A stretch of 5,678 nucleotides of DNA from an uncultured Bacteroides sp. Lineage in GTDB: Bacteria > Bacteroidota > Bacteroidia > Bacteroidales > Bacteroidaceae. Of this stretch, positions 1 through 5,626 are shown piece by piece. The notes below the pieces were generated by a model, which worked only from the letters and a program-made list of their open reading frames with translations, did not search any database and was not told the DNA's origin. How positions within the stretch are numbered: the first letter of the stretch is position 1; each line of letters opens with the position of its first letter. Position numbers and translations under genes: made by a program. The stretch spans positions 1 to 5,678 of the forward strand of contig CAMTFK010000275.1 of NCBI GenBank assembly GCA_947071285.1. Reading direction: 5' to 3'.

Positions 1-83
1 CGATTGTGCTGAAAAACAATATCTCGGGCATGGAAGACGTGACAGTGCTGGTAAGCCCTGCCGCACCTGCCGTTGTTCCTTAA
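1..83 (+). CDS. C-terminal end of a fimbrillin/BACON-like surface protein (partial)
   Basis: Only the last 26 codons and the TAA stop (81-83) of an upstream gene are present; the reading frame begins at base 3 after a split codon. The tail has the pattern hydrophobic-x-L-K-N-N, then VTVLV, then an Ala/Pro-rich end (SPAAPAVVP). The end of the next gene has the same layout: an alternating strand with IQN, then VTVTVNV and TEAAAP. I infer that both proteins end in the same kind of beta-sandwich domain and are tandem paralogs. The next ATG follows after only 33 bases with no promoter or terminator between them, so the two genes are probably cotranscribed. The protein's N-terminus and true family cannot be judged from this fragment. 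Confidence 0.7.
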   Translation, partial: IVLKNNISGMEDVTVLVSPAAPAVVP

Positions 84-116
84 TTCAGTAAATAACCGAT
101 TAATAACAATAAGATC

Positions 117-2048
117 ATGATTAAAAACAGAAAACAGTTTTCCGCATGGGTGATAGGCTTGCTTGCCCTCTCACTTGCGGGTTGCAGCGAAGCGGAAGTG
201 CTGCCGGCAACCACTCCCGGCGATGACCCGCTGGCCGGTGACCCCACACGCCGCGAAGTCATCCTCGGCTTCCAGAACAAGCTGAACATAAAGACGGCGG
301 GCACCGATACCCGCGTCGCCACCACCCGTGCCGACGATGCCATCGCCACCACCGAAGAGAATGAAATCACTTCACTGGACATCTATGTGTTCTCCTCGGA
401 CAAGGAGGAAGGCCCGTACACCTATCAGGAACGGTTCTGCTACCGTGCAGATGGTTCCACCGTCCCCAACGCGACCAAAATCATCCTGACCGTGGAAGGC
501 AACAACGTGGCACTCGCCACACTGCGCCCCAAGAAAGGCCTGTTCACCAAGTTCTACTGCATTGCCAACCAGCCGAAGCTGCTGAAAGCCGGAGCGGAAT
601 ACACCGTTTTCACCCCGCTGGAACAAAGTTCCCCGGGTGCGGATTACAACGTCGTGACGAAGGCGGGTGTACCGACCGAAACGGATTTCCTCACCTTCAC
701 CACCCCGTTGCTGGACCCTGCCGAAGCCACCGACATATTGCTGACACCCCTGCCGATGGTAGGTTCTTACAGCCCCGCGCTCGACTTGCGGGACATCAGC
801 ATGGGTTCACGCACACGCATCAACATGACGCTTTCGCGTATCGTCTCCCGTTTCGATATTATCAATGATGAGAAATTGTCGCATCTCACCATCACCGGTG
901 TATCGATGGGACACGGCCGCAAAGGCGTTACTTTCTTCCCGGTGGTTCCTGTGGAGGATGCCGACCCTGCTAAGACGCTCATCACCTATCCCGACCGTGA
1001 CTTTGACGGCGCCGATGCCAATAAAGGCACACAGACAGGTGCTTTCTACAGTTATCCCAGCCCGATTGCGGACAAGGGGTATCTGATTATCAAGGGCAAG
1101 TATGCGCTGAACATGACGGACGTGCCGCAGGACGTGAGTTATATGGTGGATTTTGAACAGTCGGTAGCGGGTACGGGCGGTTACATCGAGGTGAAGCCCA
1201 ACCACCGGTACACGGTCCGTATCACGGATGCCGACCCGTTCAAGCTGGATGTCAACATCACCGTCTCGGACTGGACGGACGGCGGGGATTTCGAGTATCA
1301 GCCGGAAAACGAACTGGTCATCGGGACGCTGGCAGGAGCCGGGGCAACTACCATTGCTGGTAATAATGAAGCTACCGTCTCCCCGGATGAGACCGAATAT
1401 TTCAGCATACCTTTCACCAGTAATTCGGAGGCGGAATGCAGCATTGTCTATACAAGTTCTCCGGGCGGAAGTGCCGAATGGTTGAAGACGGAAATCACGA
1501 AGGATGTGGTGACCCGTGCCGGTTCGACCGCTTATACCTGCAAGGTGTCAAAAAACACAGAGTATACGGGCAATCTGTTCCCGAAAGCCATCATTGTGTT
1601 GCGCAGCAAGGCGGGACGTGAGGAGAGCCAGATTGTGGTGAAAGCCTCAGTAGGAGTACCTACGGTGGCTGCAGCGGCAAGTACGCCGTCAGAACCGGCT
1701 GGGGCTAATTCTTATGTGGCAGGAAGTGAATCGCCGGATGTGATAACCGGAGTGCTCAGTATGCAGAGACAAGAGAATGCGGGCACTACTTCGTCCATAA
1801 AGCTGACCGTGACCGCCAAAGGGGGAAGCCGGATTTCCGGGCTGCCTGCATGGCTGAAAGCGGACAAGACGGTGGGGCATGCCACCGAAGCTGTGGAATA
1901 CACCTTGACACTGGATCAGAATGCAAAGGGGTTCCCGACAGGACCATTCCCAGCCGATGGAGTAACAACCTTTGAAATCCAGAATCTTTCGGATGCGACA
2001 AAGAAGGTGACGGTAACGGTGAATGTGACGGAAGCTGCGGCACCGTAA
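117..2048 (+). CDS. Fimbrillin-like surface lipoprotein with two BACON-like C-terminal domains
   Basis: The 643-residue product is probably a type V (Bacteroidetes) pilus subunit or related surface protein. Seen: a lipoprotein signal peptide with basic residues K3-K6, a hydrophobic core at 11-21 and lipobox L20-A-G-C23. A low-complexity stretch rich in Thr, Arg and Asp follows to about residue 83. The first strand, ITSLDIYVF (84-92), and the later FYCIANQP segment (146-153) are typical of the FimA/Mfa N-terminal domain. A second domain ends with YTVRITDAD and NITVSDWTDGG (380-390), a common closing motif of fimbrillins. From about 400 there are two extra beta-sandwich-like units with W-L motifs (AEWLKTEI 453-460, LPAWLKADK 576-584), resembling BACON or related Ig-like domains. 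FimA-type shaft pilins are usually about 350-400 residues, so the extension favours a tip, accessory or adhesin role (inference). Four mature cysteines (C108, C148, C441, C475) could pair. The ATG at 117 is chosen because the signal peptide starts there. It lies 33 bases after the upstream stop and is probably the last gene of the operon. Confidence 0.8.
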   Translation: MIKNRKQFSAWVIGLLALSLAGCSEAEVLPATTPGDDPLAGDPTRREVILGFQNKLNIKTAGTDTRVATTRADDAIATTEENEITSLDIYVFSSDKEEGPYTYQERFCYRADGSTVPNATKIILTVEGNNVALATLRPKKGLFTKFYCIANQPKLLKAGAEYTVFTPLEQSSPGADYNVVTKAGVPTETDFLTFTTPLLDPAEATDILLTPLPMVGSYSPALDLRDISMGSRTRINMTLSRIVSRFDIINDEKLSHLTITGVSMGHGRKGVTFFPVVPVEDADPAKTLITYPDRDFDGADANKGTQTGAFYSYPSPIADKGYLIIKGKYALNMTDVPQDVSYMVDFEQSVAGTGGYIEVKPNHRYTVRITDADPFKLDVNITVSDWTDGGDFEYQPENELVIGTLAGAGATTIAGNNEATVSPDETEYFSIPFTSNSEAECSIVYTSSPGGSAEWLKTEITKDVVTRAGSTAYTCKVSKNTEYTGNLFPKAIIVLRSKAGREESQIVVKASVGVPTVAAAASTPSEPAGANSYVAGSESPDVITGVLSMQRQENAGTTSSIKLTVTAKGGSRISGLPAWLKADKTVGHATEAVEYTLTLDQNAKGFPTGPFPADGVTTFEIQNLSDATKKVTVTVNVTEAAAP

Positions 2049-2115
2049 AGAAAGGACAAGGAACAATGAAAAAGGTCTTTGTTACATAAGAAAAAACTTT
2101 TGAAAATAAAGAATC

Positions 2116-2158
2116 GGGTAGGAAGAGAACGAAAGGATTTTCTTCCTACTCTTGTTTT
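2116..2158 (+). terminator. Intrinsic terminator of the fimbrillin-like operon
   Basis: A 14-bp stem (2116-2129 paired with 2138-2151, two G·U wobbles and no mismatches) encloses the 8-base loop CGAAAGGA. The core arms GTAGGAAGA and TCTTCCTAC are perfect complements. The stem is followed by the T-rich tail TTGTTTT. It lies about 70 bases after the lipoprotein stop and before the promoter of the next gene, as expected for a rho-independent terminator on the plus strand. Confidence 0.85.
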
Positions 2159-2206
2159 CACATCTCCCTTTTTGATACAAACATGAATGATAAATTCAAG
2201 AAAAGC

Positions 2207-2237
2207 ATTGTTCAATACAAAGAACAGCCTATCTTTG
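2207..2237 (+). promoter_or_regulatory. Predicted Bacteroides-type promoter for the 366-residue orphan gene
   Basis: TATCTTTG at 2230-2237 is an exact match to the Bacteroides sigma-ABfr -7 element TAnnTTTG. ATTG at 2207-2210 matches the -33 element TTTG in three of four bases, with a 19-base spacer, inside the usual 19-21 range. Transcription would begin near 2242-2245 and leave a leader of about 90 bases before the ATG at 2336. The -7 element overlaps the right arm of an inverted repeat, so a protein bound there would be expected to affect transcription. Confidence 0.6.
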
Positions 2238-2244
2238 TATTCAA
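2211..2244. repeat. 13-8-13 inverted repeat over the orphan-gene promoter
   Basis: The arms at 2211-2223 (TTCAATACAAAGA) and 2232-2244 (TCTTTGTATTCAA) are reverse complements at 12 of 13 positions; the inner 10 bases are perfect. They flank the 8-base spacer ACAGCCTA. The right arm and the end of the spacer contain the predicted -7 element. Possible roles are a dimeric repressor operator or a tyrosine-recombinase core site, which has the same arm-spacer-arm geometry. It is a poor candidate for an RNA terminator because it sits over the promoter and lacks a T tail. The symmetry is directly visible; the role is inference. Confidence 0.6.
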
Positions 2245-2335
2245 TCAATGAGACTCTAAGCTCCGAAAGAAGTCTTCACAGAATATGACTTAAAGGTATG
2301 CCAAACAAAATATTCACTTATAGAATTTAGAAAAC

Positions 2336-3436
2336 ATGAGTAAAACTATATATACAATAGATTCAAGAGATAATACCATGCTCGAAGTTATGAAACAATA
2401 CTTCAAGTTATCTGACTTACAGATGAGTAAAGAGATTAATAATATGCACGATATCTTAGTAGAACAATTAGAGAAAAAAGGCATATCATATTCAGCACTA
2501 AAGTCCGTTTTAGTCCCTCAAAAGAAACGCCATGAGATTCTTCTCGTATTTGACACTTCACAAATAGAAGATGAATGGTATGGGATAGCATGTCATAATG
2601 CTGTAATCAGGCTCTTAGATAAATCTGAGTCCCATAGTTTCTTGTGCGGAGATTATATTTCTAAAATCAATGCCTCACAGGAAAACGCGAACTACCTATT
2701 ATATCGAAATTTATCAGAGCATATTGATTTATCCAAAATCGAATACAAATCAAGTGAACAGCTATTCTTTATTTACATTAATAACGTCTCAGACAGATTT
2801 ATAGACAGGCTCAGAAACGGTCTGTTAAATTTCCAAGGATTTGTAGGAATAGTTGATGTGACATTATCTTCTGTACTGAAAATCTATACATCTTCCATTC
2901 TCACAAATGGTTTCATTCAGTATCATGACCTTATATTGCAACCTTCATCTGAGCATGATGATTCTTTCAATGTTGAAGACAAGAATGAACTTGGTTATGA
3001 CTTTGCTGCCAATGGATTTAAAGTTCGTTGCATATATACAGATTTGTTTGGCCTGTTTTTAACCTACAAAATAGAACGGTTGTATTTTAATATTTTGGAT
3101 ACTTCTGACCAAGCTATGGCTATCAATTCCATAACCCCTGTTTTTCAACGTCTGAACACGTCCCATATTATTGTTACTCCTGAAAAATTAGAATATCTCA
3201 AACAAAACAAAGGTGATACAATGAAGAGAATAGGTCTTAGCGACATCACTCCTGAATATTTAGCCCAAAAGATAAAGGAGAATATAAATTCTAATTACCT
3301 TTTCTGTATGGAGTTTAATGATGTATATCAAATTGCCAAGTTCAATATAATCCTTGAAATCAATTCTTACAAAATACAATTGGGACTAAAATATGATTAC
3401 GCTAATAATACACTATCGCTAATTACTATGTATTAA
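2336..3436 (+). CDS. Unrecognised AT-rich orphan gene, 366-residue cytosolic protein
   Basis: I do not recognise this protein. It has no signal peptide, lipobox or clear membrane helix, so it is probably cytosolic. The N-terminal ~60 residues look helical and charged, including a short coiled-coil-like stretch (about 28-50, HDILVEQLEKKG). The rest alternates hydrophobic strands and helices: HEILLVFD (66-73), LFFIYINNVSDRF (143-155), FVGIVDVT (169-176), FGLFLTYKIERLYFNIL (238-254) and KFNIILEINSYKIQLGLKYDY (335-355, with the tail strand-rich). No catalytic signature, P-loop, HTH or zinc-binding cluster could be picked out. The start is the first ATG after an in-frame TAG at 2321, preceded by an A-rich leader. 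GC is roughly one third, clearly below both neighbours, suggesting horizontal acquisition. It stands alone, with a terminator upstream, its own promoter, and a convergent MATE gene 32 bases downstream. The intact 366-codon frame argues that it is a functional gene. Confidence 0.8.
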   Translation: MSKTIYTIDSRDNTMLEVMKQYFKLSDLQMSKEINNMHDILVEQLEKKGISYSALKSVLVPQKKRHEILLVFDTSQIEDEWYGIACHNAVIRLLDKSESHSFLCGDYISKINASQENANYLLYRNLSEHIDLSKIEYKSSEQLFFIYINNVSDRFIDRLRNGLLNFQGFVGIVDVTLSSVLKIYTSSILTNGFIQYHDLILQPSSEHDDSFNVEDKNELGYDFAANGFKVRCIYTDLFGLFLTYKIERLYFNILDTSDQAMAINSITPVFQRLNTSHIIVTPEKLEYLKQNKGDTMKRIGLSDITPEYLAQKIKENINSNYLFCMEFNDVYQIAKFNIILEINSYKIQLGLKYDYANNTLSLITMY

Positions 3437-3458
3437 GTGATTATTAAGTCTTCTCCAA

Positions 3459-3471
3459 TAAGTGACACTTA
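3459..3471. repeat. Short palindrome overlapping the MATE stop codon
   Basis: TAAGTG and CACTTA are perfect inverted arms around a single A. The palindrome lies in the 32-base gap between the convergent genes, and its last three bases are the MATE stop codon. A TAAGTGA copy also occurs at 3434-3440, overlapping the stop of the orphan gene. The one-base centre does not make a good hairpin, and there is no T tail in either direction, so it is not called a terminator. It may be coincidence. Confidence 0.3.
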
Positions 3472-4827
3472 CCTCCCCTTCATCTTCCCCAAAATCTTAG
3501 GGAACTGCCAAAAGAACAGTAATGTGCAGCAAATCGCAGCCGTAGCATCAGATATTGCCTCAGCCGCATATACTCCGGTCACTCCCATAAAACGGGGCAG
3601 TATCAGTGCCAACGGAATCAAAAGAATCGCCTTACGGAGCAAAGCGATAAAAATGGATATCTTGGCTTGTCCCAATGCCACAAACATATTCTGGCAAGCA
3701 CGTTGCAACCCGAAAATGGTCATACCACCCAGAAAGACAGGCATTGTCCAACGAACCGTCTCTATCAGCCGTTCATCACTCGTAAAGGCTGATGCAACCG
3801 TTGAAGGGAACAGAATCATAAACAACATCAAAATCAAGTTGAAGGAAAACATAGTAAACAAGGCAATACGGAAACAATCCTTCACACGCTGCCTGTCTCC
3901 ATGCCCATAATTGTAACTCACAATCGGGACAAAGCCTTGCGCAAACCCCGTCAGCGGCACACTGGCAAACTGCATCGAGGTCTGTAAAATAGTCAGTGCA
4001 CTGACGTAGATATCTCCAAACTCCTTCAAGCTACTATTCAACACAAAACCTACCAGGCTCTCCGTACTTGCCATAATGAACGGAGATACACCAAGAGCCA
4101 GCATCGCAGCTACAATTCCCCGGTTCAATTTCATATAGCGTCGCTCAAGAGGCAGAGAAGCCTTTCGGGAAAAAAGGAAAGACAATACCCACGCAGCACT
4201 GCAAGCCTGTGAAATCACCGTAGCCAAAGCTGCACCTTTTACTCCCATATCGAACCAGAAGATAAAGATAGGATCAAGAACGATATTCAATAAAGCTCCG
4301 ATCAGAACAGAGTACATGGCAATGGCAGGACGCCCCTGGGCATTGATAAAAGAATTCAGTCCGGTGGAAATCTCCACAAAGATGGTTCCCAGCAAATAAA
4401 TGGAGAGATAATCGACGGCATATCCCAAGGTATGCTCTGAGGCACCTGTAAAGAGGAGGATAGGCTCCATAAAGGTATAGGCTATGGAAGAGGTCAACAA
4501 GGTGAACAGAATCAGCATGACAAAACCGTTCCCCAATATCTTCCCGGCACGCTGGCGGTCACCTTGTCCGAGGGCTATGGCAGCCAGTGGCGCACCACCT
4601 CCACCTACAATTGCCGAAAAAGAAGAAATCAGCACGACAAGAGAAATGGTTACCCCCACGCCTGCCAACGCATCGGTTCCGATGCCCGGTATGTGTCCGA
4701 TATAGATACGGTCGACAATGCTATAAAGCAAATTGACGAATTGTGCTGCTACTGCCGGAAGCGCCATCTTGAAAATCAATGGCAGCATGCGCTCGGTTCC
4801 CAGACGTTCTTCATATTTATTGATCAT
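3469..4827 (-). CDS. MATE-family multidrug efflux transporter, MepA-like
   Basis: The 452-residue inner-membrane protein is expected to export cationic drugs or other toxic compounds by Na+ or H+ antiport. Length and pattern fit the MepA-like MATE branch: an N-terminal LGTE motif (9-12), VNLLYSIVDRIYIGHIPGIG (31-50), GGGGAPLAAIALGQGDRQRA (75-94), LNSFINAQGRP (157-167) and NIVLDPIFIF (181-190). About twelve hydrophobic helices can be traced in two six-helix lobes. The internal duplication shows in the matching loops GQGDRQR (87-93) and GHGDRQR (308-314). D185 lies in the conserved LDPIF segment, which in MepA carries an acidic residue thought to matter for transport. The start is supported by the GTE motif a few residues in, as in homologs. 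It is divergent from a GyrI-like gene and near an AraC-type regulator, which suggests drug-responsive control. The real substrate cannot be read from sequence. Confidence 0.93.
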   Translation of the reverse strand: MINKYEERLGTERMLPLIFKMALPAVAAQFVNLLYSIVDRIYIGHIPGIGTDALAGVGVTISLVVLISSFSAIVGGGGAPLAAIALGQGDRQRAGKILGNGFVMLILFTLLTSSIAYTFMEPILLFTGASEHTLGYAVDYLSIYLLGTIFVEISTGLNSFINAQGRPAIAMYSVLIGALLNIVLDPIFIFWFDMGVKGAALATVISQACSAAWVLSFLFSRKASLPLERRYMKLNRGIVAAMLALGVSPFIMASTESLVGFVLNSSLKEFGDIYVSALTILQTSMQFASVPLTGFAQGFVPIVSYNYGHGDRQRVKDCFRIALFTMFSFNLILMLFMILFPSTVASAFTSDERLIETVRWTMPVFLGGMTIFGLQRACQNMFVALGQAKISIFIALLRKAILLIPLALILPRFMGVTGVYAAEAISDATAAICCTLLFFWQFPKILGKMKGR

Positions 4828-4855
4828 CTTGATTCTTCTTTTCTAAAAACGGGTG

Positions 4856-4889
4856 CAAAGGTACGAGAAATAGCCATCCGATTCTCAAA
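4856..4889 (-). promoter_or_regulatory. Predicted Bacteroides-type promoter of the MATE gene
   Basis: On the minus strand, TACCTTTG (4863-4856) matches the -7 element TAnnTTTG exactly, and the following TACCTTTGCA context is common in Bacteroides promoters. A TTTG (4889-4886) sits upstream with a 22-base spacer, one base longer than usual. Transcription would begin around 4850, leaving a leader of about 25 bases before the ATG at 4827. Confidence 0.65.
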
Positions 4890-4919
4890 AGTAAATACTA
4901 AAATGACTATATAGGACAA

Positions 4920-4932
4920 CTCTTTATAAGAG
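4920..4932. promoter_or_regulatory. Candidate operator palindrome between the divergent promoters
   Basis: CTCTT and AAGAG flank TAT, a 5-3-5 perfect palindrome. It lies just upstream of the plus-strand -7 element (4941-4948), in the spacer or -33 region of that promoter. A second small palindrome, CTATATAG (4907-4914), is close by. A regulator bound here could control the MATE gene, the GyrI-like gene or both. The arms are short and AT-rich, so chance is a real possibility. Confidence 0.25.
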
Positions 4933-4940
4933 AAATGCCC

Positions 4941-4948
4941 TATTTTTG
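4941..4948 (+). promoter_or_regulatory. Predicted -7 element for the GyrI-like gene
   Basis: TATTTTTG matches TAnnTTTG exactly. No convincing TTTG is found 19-21 bases upstream, so the -33 half is weak, as in promoters that need an activator. Transcription from here would give a leader of about 105 bases before the ATG at 5062, long enough for leader control. The element is back to back with the MATE promoter. Confidence 0.5.
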
Positions 4949-5061
4949 TGCCAAATGTACATGAATCACCCAGCCTCAGCCCCGAGGACGGAACTGATAA
5001 CGGACATATACATATCTGTTGCAAGGAAATAATGACTTACTAACATAAAAAACAAAGTACC

Positions 5062-5532
5062 ATGGGAAAGATTTCAGAAATCATGCTGTTGAAACAGCCG
5101 GAACATGCAGCTCTTGTAGTTGAAGTGCAAACTGACATGCAGGGAATGTCTAAGGCCATCGGAGAGAATTTCGTAGCAATAGATGCCTTATTCAAAGAGC
5201 AAAACGAAATCACAACAGATATCCCCTTTGTGGAATATCCTGAATTTGAAAATCTGAATGAGCAGAATATCCGGATGGTTATCGGATTGAAATCATCCGG
5301 GAAGTTGCAAGGAAAAGGAGATATCAAATCTATCATAGTCCCGGAAAGGAAAATACTCTATTGCCTGCACCGAGGAAATTATAACGAACTGGCAGCCCTG
5401 TACAATGAAATGATGGAATGGATAAAAGCAAATGGCTACCAGGGTACCGGCGCCTCTATCGAATATTACTATACCGGACCGGATGTGCCCGAAGAGGAAC
5501 AGGTGACGAGGGTGGAGATGCCGCTGAAATAA
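5062..5532 (+). CDS. Stand-alone GyrI-like (AraC effector-binding type) protein
   Basis: The 156-residue protein resembles the GyrI-like/AraC effector-binding domain, the fold of the BmrR ligand domain and of GyrI. It has no DNA-binding domain. Visible family features in the second half are IIVPERKILYCLHRGNYNEL (91-110), the helix LAALYNEMMEWIKANGY, then SIEYYYTGP (132-140) and a C-terminal EEEQVTRVEMPLK strand. E134 sits where this family usually has the conserved ligand-contacting glutamate, beside an aromatic YYY patch. Members bind hydrophobic or cationic drugs; some stand-alone members are reported to hydrolyse cyclopropanoid toxins, and others bind DNA gyrase. Which role applies here is unknown. 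The ATG at 5062 is the only sensible start; there is no Shine-Dalgarno, but the leader is A-rich. Its position between a divergent MATE pump and an AraC-type gene supports a role in sensing or neutralising a toxic compound. Confidence 0.85.
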   Translation: MGKISEIMLLKQPEHAALVVEVQTDMQGMSKAIGENFVAIDALFKEQNEITTDIPFVEYPEFENLNEQNIRMVIGLKSSGKLQGKGDIKSIIVPERKILYCLHRGNYNELAALYNEMMEWIKANGYQGTGASIEYYYTGPDVPEEEQVTRVEMPLK

Positions 5533-5600
5533 AACAGATCCAAATAAAGAGCAAGCGGGATATTAGCAAGAATGGACAACCGTATCTGATTATTTGGTGC

Positions 5601-5608
5601 TACTTTTG
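5601..5608 (+). promoter_or_regulatory. Predicted -7 element before the AraC-type gene
   Basis: TACTTTTG matches the Bacteroides TAnnTTTG element, 18 bases before the ATG at 5627. No good -33 TTTG is present at the normal distance. It suggests that the downstream gene can be transcribed separately from the GyrI-like gene, although no terminator was seen in the 94-base gap, so readthrough is also likely. Confidence 0.45.
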
Positions 5609-5626
5609 CAGTCCAAATCATAGGGC

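Noticed and set aside
80..382. Minus-strand frame opposite the start of the lipoprotein gene
   Set aside because: It is antisense to a signal peptide and pilin region that are clearly coding on the plus strand, and its Ser/Val/Ala-rich product has no family pattern.
807..1205. Minus-strand frame of 132 codons inside the lipoprotein gene
   Set aside because: It is a shadow of GC-rich codons of the real gene; the product (His/Arg/Val-rich) shows no domain, and the plus-strand fimbrillin motifs are uninterrupted.
1916..2248. Minus-strand frame crossing the terminator and the orphan-gene promoter
   Set aside because: It runs antisense through the lipoprotein C-terminus, a strong terminator hairpin and a predicted promoter; no family resemblance and no promoter of its own.
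2251..2275. AGACT/AGTCT inverted repeat in the leader of the orphan gene
   Set aside because: The arms are only 5 bp with a 15-base loop and no extension, so it is not distinguishable from chance.
3459..3471. Bidirectional terminator between the convergent orphan and MATE genes
   Set aside because: The palindrome has a one-base centre and no T-rich tail in either direction, so it does not meet the criteria for an intrinsic terminator.
3437..3910. Plus-strand frame of 157 codons directly after the orphan gene
   Set aside because: It lies almost wholly antisense to the C-terminal lobe of the MATE transporter, whose motifs are unambiguous.
4564..4914. Plus-strand frame of 116 codons opposite the MATE N-terminus
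   Set aside because: It is antisense to conserved MATE motifs (GGGG, VDRIYIGHIPG) and to the MATE promoter.
4974..4987. CCTC/GAGG mini-hairpin in the GyrI-like leader
   Set aside because: It has only four base pairs and no T tail or alternative pairing partner that would suggest attenuation.
4824..5024. Minus-strand 66-codon frame upstream of the MATE gene
   Set aside because: It overlaps both divergent promoters and ends at the MATE start; the product has no recognisable pattern.
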